From QHWT01 sp046726015 (GTDB lineage Bacteria; Acidobacteriota; Vicinamibacteria; Vicinamibacterales; 2-12-FULL-66-21), in the NCBI GenBank assembly GCA_046726015.1, contig JBKOZS010000220.1:1-14858 (forward strand): DNA of 14,858 nt, in the 5' to 3' direction. The notes under the pieces were generated by a model. That model saw only the letters and a list, made by a program, of their open reading frames with translations, was not told the origin of the DNA and searched no databases. This document shows positions 7,462 through 13,977 of the stretch, in pieces. Numbering within the stretch: position 1 is the stretch's first letter; every line of letters starts with the position of its first letter. The translations under genes were made by a program, and so were the position numbers.

Positions 7462-7542
7462 GCGTGCCTCCAGCCGAGTGGTGTCCGGCGGCCGCATGCT
7501 CTCATATTTCAGTCACGGCGTTCGGACATAATCGCAGGTTCC
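7462..7542. promoter_or_regulatory. Divergent promoter region between BNR and MATE genes
   Basis: The 81 bp between two divergent starts must hold both promoters. For the plus-strand MATE gene, CATAAT at 7527-7532 matches a -10 box in five of six positions, but no convincing -35 is seen at the right distance; if used, the leader would be very short. On the minus strand GGAGG (about 7471-7467) is the ribosome site of the BNR gene. No palindromic operator was found here. Confidence 0.4.
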
Positions 7543-8949
7543 ATGTCGACAGCCATGCACGAGCAGCACACCGTCTGGAGCACGATTCGCGCCGCGATCC
7601 GTGGTGCGCACATCGACTACACCACGGCGCCGGTCGGCCGCGCCGTGATCATGCTCGCGGTGCCGATGGTCGTCGAGATGTCGATGGAATCGATCTTCGC
7701 GGTTGCCGATGTGTTCTGGGTTGCGCATCTCGGCGCCGACGCCGTCGCGACCGTGGGCCTGACGGAGTCGATGCTGACGATCATCTACACCGTGGCCATG
7801 GGACTGACGATTGGCGCGACCGCGCTGGTGGCGCGGCGGATCGGTGAAAAGGATCCCGAAGGCGCGTCGCGAGCGGCGGGACAATCCATCCTGCTCGGCG
7901 TCTTCGTGGCCGCTGCGATCGCGATCGCCACGGCGCCGAACGCGCGTGCGTTACTCCGGGTCATGGGCGCCTCGGAGGACGTTCTGCGAACGGGATGGGG
8001 CTTTACGACGGTGATGCTGGGTGGCAATCTCACCGTCGTCCTCCTGTTTCTGCAGAACGCCGTGTTCCGCGGCGCAGGCGATGCCGCGATCGCGATGCGC
8101 GTGCTGATGTTTGGCAACGCGCTCAACATCGTGCTCGGCCCCTGCTTCATCTTCGGGCTTGGACCGTTCCCCGAGCTCGGCGTGACAGGCGCGGCCGTCG
8201 CGACGAACATCGGGCGCGGAAGCGCCGTCCTCTACCAGCTCATCACGCTCGCGCGCGGCCGCGGCCGCGTGCACGTCGGCCTTCGCCACTTGCGCCTCGA
8301 CCTGCCGACGATGCGGACGGTGCTGAGGCTGTCGGGCACCGGCACGTTCCAGATCCTGATCGGCACGGCGAGCTACGTTGGTTTAGTGCGGATCCTCTCG
8401 GTGTTCGGCAGCGCGGCGCTCGCCGGCTACACGATTGGTATCCGGGTGATCCTGTTTGCGCTGCTGCCAGCGTTCGGCATCAGCAACGCGGCAGCAACCA
8501 TGGTTGGACAGAACCTGGGCGCTGGCCGTCCGGAGCGCGCCGAGGAGGCCGTGTGGACCGCCGCTCGCTACAACATGCTGTTCCTCGGTGTCGTCGGGCT
8601 CGTCTTCCTCACCGGGGCGGCGCTCATCGCGCGATTCTTCTCGACGGATCCGGCGGTCGTCCCATACGCCGTCGGCTGCCTGCGCACCGTGAGTCTTGGT
8701 TTCCTGTTCTACGCGTACGGCATGGTGCTGACGCAGGCCTTCAACGGCGCGGGCGACACGTGGACGCCGACGGTCATCAACCTGTTCGTCTTCTGGCTGT
8801 TCGAGATTCCGCTCGCCTGGTGGCTCGCGACGCACGCGGGGTTCGGACCGCGCGGCGTGTTCATCGCGCTGACCGTCTCGTACTCCATGCTTGCGCTGAT
8901 CAGCGCGGTAATCTTTCGCCGCGGGGCGTGGAAGCTGAAGAAAATCTAA
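7543..8949 (+). CDS. MATE-family multidrug/toxin efflux transporter
   Basis: This 468-residue inner-membrane antiporter probably exports cationic or aromatic compounds using a Na+ or H+ gradient. The frame is open from 7021, but the first part overlaps the BNR gene. The chosen ATG 7543 gives MSTAMHEQHTVWSTIRAAIRG, then the typical entry TAPVGRAVIMLAVPMVVEMSMESIFAVADVFWV. A second ATG at 7555 is possible; no strong Shine-Dalgarno precedes either. Hydrophobic segments fit twelve helices in two MatE halves: the first with GLTESMLTIIYTVAMGLTIG and the loop ALVARRIGEKDPEGASRAAG, the second starting near LPTMRTVLRLSGTGTFQ with AAATMVGQNLGAGRPERAEEA as the equivalent loop. The motif QNAVFRGAGDA and its repeat TQAFNGAGDTWTP support the pseudo-twofold repeat. 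It stands alone, with its stop next to a GATTACACGG-type repeat. Substrate unknown. Confidence 0.92.
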   Translation: MSTAMHEQHTVWSTIRAAIRGAHIDYTTAPVGRAVIMLAVPMVVEMSMESIFAVADVFWVAHLGADAVATVGLTESMLTIIYTVAMGLTIGATALVARRIGEKDPEGASRAAGQSILLGVFVAAAIAIATAPNARALLRVMGASEDVLRTGWGFTTVMLGGNLTVVLLFLQNAVFRGAGDAAIAMRVLMFGNALNIVLGPCFIFGLGPFPELGVTGAAVATNIGRGSAVLYQLITLARGRGRVHVGLRHLRLDLPTMRTVLRLSGTGTFQILIGTASYVGLVRILSVFGSAALAGYTIGIRVILFALLPAFGISNAAATMVGQNLGAGRPERAEEAVWTAARYNMLFLGVVGLVFLTGAALIARFFSTDPAVVPYAVGCLRTVSLGFLFYAYGMVLTQAFNGAGDTWTPTVINLFVFWLFEIPLAWWLATHAGFGPRGVFIALTVSYSMLALISAVIFRRGAWKLKKI

Positions 8950-9073
8950 CCACCGATTACACGGATACACACGGCGAAGAACTATAGCCGCCGATTACAC
9001 GGATACACACGGGAACGGATCGTCGAGAGGAGGAGAACGATCCTGTGATCCGTGAGATCCGTGTAATCCGTGG
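8950..9073. repeat. GATTACACGGAT direct and inverted repeats between convergent genes
   Basis: The junction contains a perfect 22 bp direct repeat (8953-8974 and 8991-9012, offset 38) with core GATTACACGGAT, and an inverted copy ATCCGTGTAATC at 9057-9068. The inverted side is a 9 bp tandem: ATCCGTG starts at 9048, 9057 and 9066. A second, inner inverted pair GGATCGT (9017-9023) / ACGATCC (9037-9043) nests inside, so 8991-9073 could fold into one long stem-loop on either strand. It starts 3 bp after the MATE stop and runs up to the TAG stop of the small membrane protein at 9074-9076. Confidence 0.9.
8993..9068. terminator. Possible bidirectional terminator or 3'-end hairpin
   Basis: Outer arms GATTACACGGAT (8993-9004) and ATCCGTGTAATC (9057-9068) pair perfectly over 12 bp, and the inner arms GGATCGT/ACGATCC add 7 bp around a 13 nt loop. 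There is no U-run after it on either strand, so classical intrinsic termination is not shown. The location between two convergent stops fits an RNA 3'-end or stabilising structure. Confidence 0.45.
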
Positions 9074-9295
9074 CTAGTTCAGTCCGTGTCTTCGAGCCGT
9101 GGTGACGGTCCACGCCGCAGCGCCAAACACGAGCGCGTTCGCAACAATGACGGGCGACGCGCCGATGAGGATGCCGTAAACGATCCACATCAACGCGCCG
9201 GCCATCTGGACGCCACGCAGCACGGCCGGGCGCGTGCAGAAGTACGAACCAACGAACACCGCCGTCGCGGCCCAGCCGAGATAGTCGGTGATCAC
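9074..9295 (-). CDS. Small three-helix membrane protein (SemiSWEET/YgjV-like)
   Basis: This 73-residue protein begins with GTG at 9295, which overlaps the TGA stop of the HAD phosphatase gene (GTGA, 9292-9295), so translation is coupled. Three hydrophobic helices are visible: YLGWAATAVFVGSYFC, GVQMAGALMWIVYGILIG and PVIVANALVFGAAAWTV, followed by the basic tail TARRHGLN. The second and third helices resemble SemiSWEET sugar transporters (pattern GxxxWxVYGIL...PxIxAN), but the Pro-Gln motif of the first helix is absent and the first loop is short. The YgjV or CBU_0592-like group is the alternative. If SemiSWEET-like, it would dimerise to move a small sugar, which would suit its neighbours (a phosphatase and a sugar-type regulator). 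Its stop lies against the GATTACACGG repeat. The coding call is good; the function is tentative. Confidence 0.7.
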   Translation of the reverse strand: MITDYLGWAATAVFVGSYFCTRPAVLRGVQMAGALMWIVYGILIGASPVIVANALVFGAAAWTVTTARRHGLN

Positions 9296-10116
9296 GCAAC
9301 CGCCTCGTTGCGCACCTGCGGCGGACCCTGGCGCACGATCACACGATCGGTTCGCGCCTTCTCCCATTCGTGCAGCGTCAGCCCGTTGGTCTCGAACAGC
9401 GATCGGATCTGGCCGGATCCCCAGCGCAGGACCTGCTCGAGAATCGGCACGACCACCGAGAACGCGTTGTCGCTGAGCACGGTGCTCCTGGCGATGCGTG
9501 CGAGCTGCTTGTTCTCGGAAACAGCAATGGTGAAGCCGTCGCGGTTGTTGACGTGCAGCATCACGTGTACGTCCGAGCTGCCGTCGCCAACATAGATGGT
9601 GCGACCCGGCGCGATGCCCAGCTGCGCTTCCAGCTCCTCGACCACCGCGACCTTCCCGTAGCCCGCAGGCACGCGGACAATCGACCGCACTTCGCCGGCC
9701 GCGTCGTACTCCAGCTCGGTGCCGAAGATCCGATCCGGTGCGACGATGCCGGCAAGCGCCGACTGGATCACCTCGCGCGGCGCCGCCGAAATCACGAAAA
9801 ACGAGAACCGCGCGCCGTCGAGCCCGCGCTCGAGAAACTCAATCAGCGCCGGAATGTCGTCGCGCAGGCGCACACGACGACCCGTCTCCTCGAGATGCTC
9901 GCGTCGCACGCCGCGAAATTCCGGATCGTGACGAATGAGATACGCGAGCTCCCCGCCCTGCTGGACCAGGTTGCTCCGCGCCAGCCCGTCCACCTTATGC
10001 TGAAAATCTGACGCCCCAATCAATTCGCTCAGCACTTGCCCTGAATCATTGAAGCTCAGTGTTTGATCGAAGTCCGAAGCCACCAGGAAGTGTCTGGCCG
10101 CCGTATCAATCGACAT
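9292..10116 (-). CDS. HAD-superfamily phosphatase (phosphoserine-phosphatase-like, HAD-IB type)
   Basis: This 274-residue cytoplasmic hydrolase has all four HAD motifs. Motif I is SDFDQTLS with nucleophile D15 and acid/base D17, motif II is VISAAP with S110, the motif III lysine is K155 in AGYGK, and motif IV is YVGDGSSDVHVM with D178 and D182. An alpha-helical cap between motifs I and II (about 30-95) places it in the subclass I group near SerB-like enzymes. The ATG at 10116 is preferred over the longer frame from 10173 because GGGGGA precedes it closely and the longer N-terminus would run through the operator palindrome. The C-terminus (about 215-274) is an additional segment after the core. 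The gene is divergent from a GntR-type regulator and coupled to a small membrane protein, so a sugar phosphate or similar small phosphate ester is a likely substrate; this is inference. Confidence 0.88.
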   Translation of the reverse strand: MSIDTAARHFLVASDFDQTLSFNDSGQVLSELIGASDFQHKVDGLARSNLVQQGGELAYLIRHDPEFRGVRREHLEETGRRVRLRDDIPALIEFLERGLDGARFSFFVISAAPREVIQSALAGIVAPDRIFGTELEYDAAGEVRSIVRVPAGYGKVAVVEELEAQLGIAPGRTIYVGDGSSDVHVMLHVNNRDGFTIAVSENKQLARIARSTVLSDNAFSVVVPILEQVLRWGSGQIRSLFETNGLTLHEWEKARTDRVIVRQGPPQVRNEAVA

Positions 10117-10213
10117 TAGTCCCCCGCTGAAGCATGATATTGTTATATCAGCATCGCGTAACGAACATGTCAACTTTACGCTACTTCAGACAGACTTGTT
10201 ATATTGTTTACGC
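10117..10213. promoter_or_regulatory. AT-rich divergent control region of HAD and GntR genes
   Basis: The 97 bp spacer is AT-rich against a GC-rich background. On the minus strand a perfect TTGACA (10173-10168) and TATAAC (10147-10142) face the HAD gene, but their 20 nt spacing is long. On the plus strand TATATT (10200-10205) lies 8 nt before the GntR ATG, with TTTACG (10175-10180) as a weak -35. No Shine-Dalgarno precedes that ATG, so a leaderless GntR mRNA is plausible. The word TTGTTATAT occurs at 10140-10148 and 10196-10204, overlapping both -10 boxes. Confidence 0.6.
10135..10150. promoter_or_regulatory. Operator-like palindrome TGATAT-N4-ATATCA
   Basis: TGATATTGTTATATCA is a perfect dyad with 6 bp arms and a 4 nt centre. 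It overlaps the putative -10 of the HAD gene. A related word (TTGTTATATTGTT) covers the -10 of the regulator gene at 10196-10208. Dimeric GntR-type regulators bind such dyads, so this is the best candidate for the site of the adjacent regulator, which would then control itself and the HAD pair. Confidence 0.55.
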
Positions 10214-11383
10214 ATGACAGCCATCCACGAACCGCCATCGGCTGGACCGAAATACCGCCAGGTGTACGCAGCCTTGAGGCGCGAAATCCAGTCCGGCCAA
10301 TGGAAGGGGGGCGAGCGTCTCCCTAGCGAGGCGGACCTCGTCCGCAAGTTCGGGGCATCCCGAATAACGATCGGCCGCGCCGTCCGCGACCTCCAGGCCG
10401 CGGGCCTTGTCGAGCGGCGCGCCGGCTCGGGGACGTTCGTGAAAAAGCCGGACGCGGCGCCCGGCATGTCCTTCGGTCTGCTGATCCCGGATCTGGGTGA
10501 GACCGAAATCTTCGAGCCAATCTGCCAGGGGATGATGGGCTCGCCGCTGGCGCGCGCGCACGCGCTGCTCTGGGGCAGCGTCCCCGACGACGTGGCGTCC
10601 AAGGAGGATCGCGCCTGGCAGTTGTGCCGGCAGTACATCGACCGTCGGGTTGCCGGCGTGTTCTTCGCACCCCTCGAATTGACGCCCGGCAAGGACGAAG
10701 TCAACGGGCGGATCGCGCGCGCCCTCGATGAGGCGCGAATTCCGATCGTGCTGCTCGATCGCACGGTGCTGCCCTATCCGCGGCGCGGGTCGCACGATCT
10801 CGTTGGCATCGACAACCGGCGTGCCGGTTATGTGATCACCGAGCACCTCTTAGGCCTCGGATCCCGCCGCATTGCCTTCGTCGCCATGCCGCACGCGGCC
10901 GCGACCGTGGAAGCTCGCGAAGCCGGCTATCGCGAAGCACTCTACACGTGGGATGCGCCGGTGGAGCGCGCGCTCGTGTCGCGGATCGATCCGTCAGACC
11001 AGGCGGCGGTTCACGAGATGATGACCGCGAGCCGACCCGAGGCGATCGTGTGTGCGAACGATCGCACCGCGGCGCGGCTGATGCAGACGCTGCTGCGGCT
11101 GGATTACGCGGTGCCCCGCGACGTGCGCCTGGTGGGGATTGACGATGCGGAGTACGCGAAACTATTGCCGGTGCCGCTGACGACGCTTCGTCAGCCGACG
11201 CGCGAGATTGGCGACGCGGCCCTGACGACCATGCTCGAGCGCCTCGCCCGCGCCGATCGTCCCGCCCGGGACGTGCTGCTTCACACCCAACTGATCGTGC
11301 GAGAGTCCTGCGGCGCGGGGAGCCTAACAATCGAAGGAATCGAAGGGGGAGCGAAGGATTCGAAGGAACAACACAACGGTTAA
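10214..11383 (+). CDS. GntR-family regulator with LacI-type sugar-sensing domain
   Basis: This 389-residue transcription factor has an N-terminal GntR winged helix-turn-helix (about 13-82, KYRQVYAALRREIQSGQW...GERLPSEADLVRKFG...RITIGRAVRDLQAAGLV) and a C-terminal periplasmic-binding-protein-like domain of LacI type (about 87-366). Landmarks of the latter are GVFFAPLE, DLVGIDNRRAGYVITEHLLG, RRIAFVAMP, AIVCANDRTAARLM, VRLVGIDDAEYAKLLPVPLTTLRQP and the family end LIVRESC. This build is that of Bacillus AraR, a sugar-responsive repressor. The ATG at 10214 is chosen; the in-frame TTG at 10196 would add six residues inside the -10 region. After the family's natural end come about 20 extra residues (SLTIEGIEGG...EQHNG), encoded by an AACAATCGAAGG-type repeat, with the TAA just beyond. 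It likely regulates the divergent HAD/membrane-protein pair; the ligand is unknown. Confidence 0.9.
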   Translation: MTAIHEPPSAGPKYRQVYAALRREIQSGQWKGGERLPSEADLVRKFGASRITIGRAVRDLQAAGLVERRAGSGTFVKKPDAAPGMSFGLLIPDLGETEIFEPICQGMMGSPLARAHALLWGSVPDDVASKEDRAWQLCRQYIDRRVAGVFFAPLELTPGKDEVNGRIARALDEARIPIVLLDRTVLPYPRRGSHDLVGIDNRRAGYVITEHLLGLGSRRIAFVAMPHAAATVEAREAGYREALYTWDAPVERALVSRIDPSDQAAVHEMMTASRPEAIVCANDRTAARLMQTLLRLDYAVPRDVRLVGIDDAEYAKLLPVPLTTLRQPTREIGDAALTTMLERLARADRPARDVLLHTQLIVRESCGAGSLTIEGIEGGAKDSKEQHNG

Positions 11384-11483
11384 ACCTTACGAGTACTCCT
11401 TCGACGGACAAGAATGCTCCTTCGACTACTAAGAGAGCTCCTTCGACTCTTCGTCTGCCCTCGATTACTTCGATTGTAAAGAC
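11326..11483. repeat. Inverted TTCGA/GAAGG repeat arrays between convergent genes (copies B and C)
   Basis: Two arrays meet tail to tail. Copy B (plus strand) starts AACAATCGAAGG at 11326 inside the GntR gene and runs past its stop. Copy C (minus strand) starts TTTACAATCGAAG at 11479, just after the VOC stop. Their outer ends are inverted repeats matching at 18 of 20 positions (11327-11346 versus 11458-11477). Copy C has three 21 nt units beginning CTCCTTCGAC on the plus strand at 11396, 11417 and 11438, then denser TTCG words at 11450, 11461 and 11470. A transcript from either side could fold back over about 150 nt. Confidence 0.9.
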
Positions 11484-12350
11484 TCACCGCATCGGCCAGG
11501 GTTCCATCAATTCGATGCGCGTGCCGTCGGGGTCGTAGAGATTCAACTGCCAGCGGTTGTTGCGGCCGATCTGCGGCGTCGCGCGGTGATTCTGATCATC
11601 AGGTGAGATCCGGCTCCGCACCGCGATCACCGCTTCCTGCATGTCGGGCACGACCAGCGCGACGTGATGGAGCGTGCCGAGCTGCCGCCGGTCGACGTGA
11701 TCGCTGGTGACGAGCATGTACTCGAGGTACTCGGTCGCATCAGGCACCCGCATGTTGATCCAGTTCGTGATGTCCGAACTCCGGCCACCCCGCCAGATCT
11801 CGGAGAACCCCAGCGCGTCCTTGTAAAACAGGTCGGCGGCAGCCACGTCGCGAATCGTCAGTCCGGCATGCAGGATCCGTCGTGAGATCCGGCGGTCGGA
11901 TTCGGTACGCGGCGCGAGCGCTTGTTGCTCGCGCTCGACGAACGTGACGCGGTGGCCATTCGGATCCATCACCTCGATCCTTCGTCCGCCCGCATCCGCA
12001 TCCAGGACTGGGTCCGATGCGCGCTGACCGCGCGCCTGCAGGAATGCGCGCATCCCCTCCACGCTCGCTGTTTCGAAAGCCAGCGTGAGCAGCCGCTCGT
12101 CGCGATCCGGCGGCAGACCGTCTCGCACGATCAACCGTTGGCGGTCGTTGACGGCAAACACCGCGACATGCGCACGCCCGGCGGGCGCGGTCTCCGTATA
12201 TCCGAGCAGGTCGCCGTAGAACGTGCGCGCCTTGGCGAGATCGCTCGTCTGAACCGCCACGTGCGCGATGCCGGGGATCTGCGGGCGTGTGGGCTGAACG
12301 GATGGCGGTTGTAAGCCGCCCGCAGAGAGAACCGCGGCGCCGCCGAGCAC
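11484..12350 (-). CDS. Secreted protein with two VOC (glyoxalase/dioxygenase-fold) domains
   Basis: Two vicinal-oxygen-chelate domains occur in about 288 residues. The first begins IPGIAHVAVQTSDLAKARTFYGDLLGY and ends RIEVMDPNGHRVTFVE. The second begins ILHAGLTIRDVAAADLFYKDALGF, continues LHHVALVVPDMQEA and ends NLYDPDGTRIELMEPWPMR. VOC proteins bind a metal through His/Glu and act as lyases, isomerases, dioxygenases or binding proteins; the reaction cannot be read here. The start is uncertain. GTG 12350 gives a short apolar leader (LGGAAVLSAGG), while a CTG at 12374, overlapping the sensor-kinase stop and preceded by GGGGGTG, gives a better signal peptide (FRQLAPIVLGGAAVLSAGG). Much of the frame upstream of these lies inside the kinase gene. 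Position directly behind the kinase suggests one transcript, perhaps a regulated or sensory partner. A repeat array follows the stop. Confidence 0.8.
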   Translation of the reverse strand: MLGGAAVLSAGGLQPPSVQPTRPQIPGIAHVAVQTSDLAKARTFYGDLLGYTETAPAGRAHVAVFAVNDRQRLIVRDGLPPDRDERLLTLAFETASVEGMRAFLQARGQRASDPVLDADAGGRRIEVMDPNGHRVTFVEREQQALAPRTESDRRISRRILHAGLTIRDVAAADLFYKDALGFSEIWRGGRSSDITNWINMRVPDATEYLEYMLVTSDHVDRRQLGTLHHVALVVPDMQEAVIAVRSRISPDDQNHRATPQIGRNNRWQLNLYDPDGTRIELMEPWPMR

Positions 12351-12366
12351 TATGGGTGCGAGCTGT

Positions 12367-13977
12367 CTAAACAGAGAGCACCCCCGACTGGCAGATCGAA
12401 CGCAGCGGGAGCCGCACCTCAAACCTCGCACCACCGCCCTGTCGGTTCGATGCGGAAATGCTGCCGCCATAGCTCTCCACGATCTGCCGGGCAATCGCCA
12501 GGCCGAGGCCCACGTGATCGCGGCGCGCCTCGCCAGGCCGGTACGAGAAAAACCGGTCGAACACGCGTTCGAGATGGGCTTCGGGAATCCCGGGCCCACG
12601 ATCTTCAATCGAGATGACGCACGAGCCATCGCGAGAGGTGACGTGGACGTCGATTGTGGTGCCTTCGGGGGCGAAGCTGACCGCGTTTGCAATCAGGTTC
12701 TCGAATATCTGTGCCAGTCGCTCGCGCGCGGCCCGCACCACGTGCGGCCCCTGGTCGGCGGTGAAGGCCGCTGTCACCCGCCGTCGGCCTGTAGCATTGA
12801 CCCCCTCGACCATGCCGGCCAGGAACGGCGCGACATCGAATGGCTCCGTCGGCTCCCGTTCCATTTGCCCTTCGACGAGCGCCACCTCGCGCAAACCCGA
12901 CACCAGGCGCTCGAGCCGGTCGACATCGCGCGTCATCAACTCGAGGAACCGCCGCCGCTCCTCTTCCGACGAGCTGCTGGCCATCATTTCTGCGGCCGTC
13001 CGAATCGAGGCCAGCGGATTCTTCAATTCGTGAGAGACGTCTGCGGCAAACGACTGCAGCAGTGCGATGTGATCGCTCGTGCGTCGTGTCAACTCCTCCA
13101 GCGCCCGCGCCAGGTCGCCAATCTCATCGGTCCGCCGTGCGCCGGGAAACGCCGCGGGAAGCGGACCTCGACGCTGCCCAAGCGTCGCGGCTTGCCGGCG
13201 CAGTTTCGTCAATGGCTCAACGATCGTCGTTGCGGCAAGCACCGTGAGGGCAAAGGCGGCGACGAGCGAGGCCACGACGATGGTGAACACGCGCAGCCTG
13301 ACGTCGTAGAGCGCGCGCAGAATCCGGAACGTCGACTGTGAGACGACAACGGCGCCGGTGACCGCGCCGTCGCGGCGGACCGGCACGGCAACGAACATCG
13401 TGACCGAGCGCTGGCCCGCGGTGCGCCGTGTTGCCGCACCATAGCGGCCGGCGAGCGCGGCTCGAACCTCGGGAGGGACCGGGTCACGATCGGTGTTCGG
13501 CGCCGACGCGGGCTGCGGCGTTTTCCACGACACGATGCGATCCTTGACACGCCGGGGCAGCCGTCCGAGTCTCGCGCCAAGGCGATAGAGCACACGCTCC
13601 CGCACCGTCGTGCCCGCGCTCGCCGCACCATCGCTGGTCTCTTCCTCCGCCGGTGTCAGGGCGGTCACGCGGACAGAATCCTCGACGAGCGTGCCGCGCG
13701 CATCGTAGATCCGGAAGCGGGCATCGGTCCGTCGTTCCATGCGGGCGAACATGCGCTCGAGCGTCGTGCGATCCGGCGACGCGTGGTCGCCGATCGCGGC
13801 CGCAAGGACGCGCGCCTGCTGGACCATCCCGCGTTCCTGGGCATCGCGGAGATGTTTTTCGTACACGTCCAGGTAGAGCACGCCAACCACGGGCACGAAC
13901 ACGACGAGCAGGTTGAACGCCAGCAAGCGGCGCCCGATATGGGACAGGCGCCATCGCCGCAAGAAGTCGAGGCTCAT
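12367..13977 (-). CDS. Sensor histidine kinase (ChvG/ExoS-like)
   Basis: This 536-residue membrane kinase pairs with the response regulator upstream. Helix 1 is at about 18-36 (LLAFNLLVVFVPVVGVLYL) and helix 2 at about 230-253; the roughly 190-residue extracytoplasmic stretch between them is rich in Arg. HAMP-like sequence follows at 254-305. The dimerisation H-box is SFAADVSHELKNPLASI with phospho-acceptor H316. The ATPase domain has N427 in the N-box (FENLIANAVSFAP), DRGPGIP at 459-465 and GLGLAI at 490-495. The ATG at 13977 overlaps the regulator stop (ATGA, 13974-13977), which fixes the start; the frame upstream is shadow. Architecture and partner resemble ChvG/ChvI (acid or envelope sensing in alphaproteobacteria), but the signal here is unknown. 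The VOC gene starts at or just before its stop. Confidence 0.93.
   Translation of the reverse strand: MSLDFLRRWRLSHIGRRLLAFNLLVVFVPVVGVLYLDVYEKHLRDAQERGMVQQARVLAAAIGDHASPDRTTLERMFARMERRTDARFRIYDARGTLVEDSVRVTALTPAEEETSDGAASAGTTVRERVLYRLGARLGRLPRRVKDRIVSWKTPQPASAPNTDRDPVPPEVRAALAGRYGAATRRTAGQRSVTMFVAVPVRRDGAVTGAVVVSQSTFRILRALYDVRLRVFTIVVASLVAAFALTVLAATTIVEPLTKLRRQAATLGQRRGPLPAAFPGARRTDEIGDLARALEELTRRTSDHIALLQSFAADVSHELKNPLASIRTAAEMMASSSSEEERRRFLELMTRDVDRLERLVSGLREVALVEGQMEREPTEPFDVAPFLAGMVEGVNATGRRRVTAAFTADQGPHVVRAARERLAQIFENLIANAVSFAPEGTTIDVHVTSRDGSCVISIEDRGPGIPEAHLERVFDRFFSYRPGEARRDHVGLGLAIARQIVESYGGSISASNRQGGGARFEVRLPLRSICQSGVLSV

Noticed and set aside
7021..7542. N-terminal extension of the MATE frame
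   Set aside because: It overlaps the BNR gene on the other strand and has no family similarity; the MATE N-terminus starts naturally at 7543.
8953..9073. Insertion sequence remnant or MITE
   Set aside because: No transposase and no clear target-site duplication; the internal 9 bp periodicity and the position between convergent stops fit a local 3'-end repeat better.
11396..11480. CRISPR array
   Set aside because: The units are 10 nt words with 11 nt filler, too short for CRISPR repeats and spacers, and no cas genes are present.
12351..12692. Extension of the VOC frame upstream into the kinase gene
   Set aside because: The sequence is a shadow of the kinase ATPase domain in another frame; only the short part near 12350-12374 is plausible as a leader.
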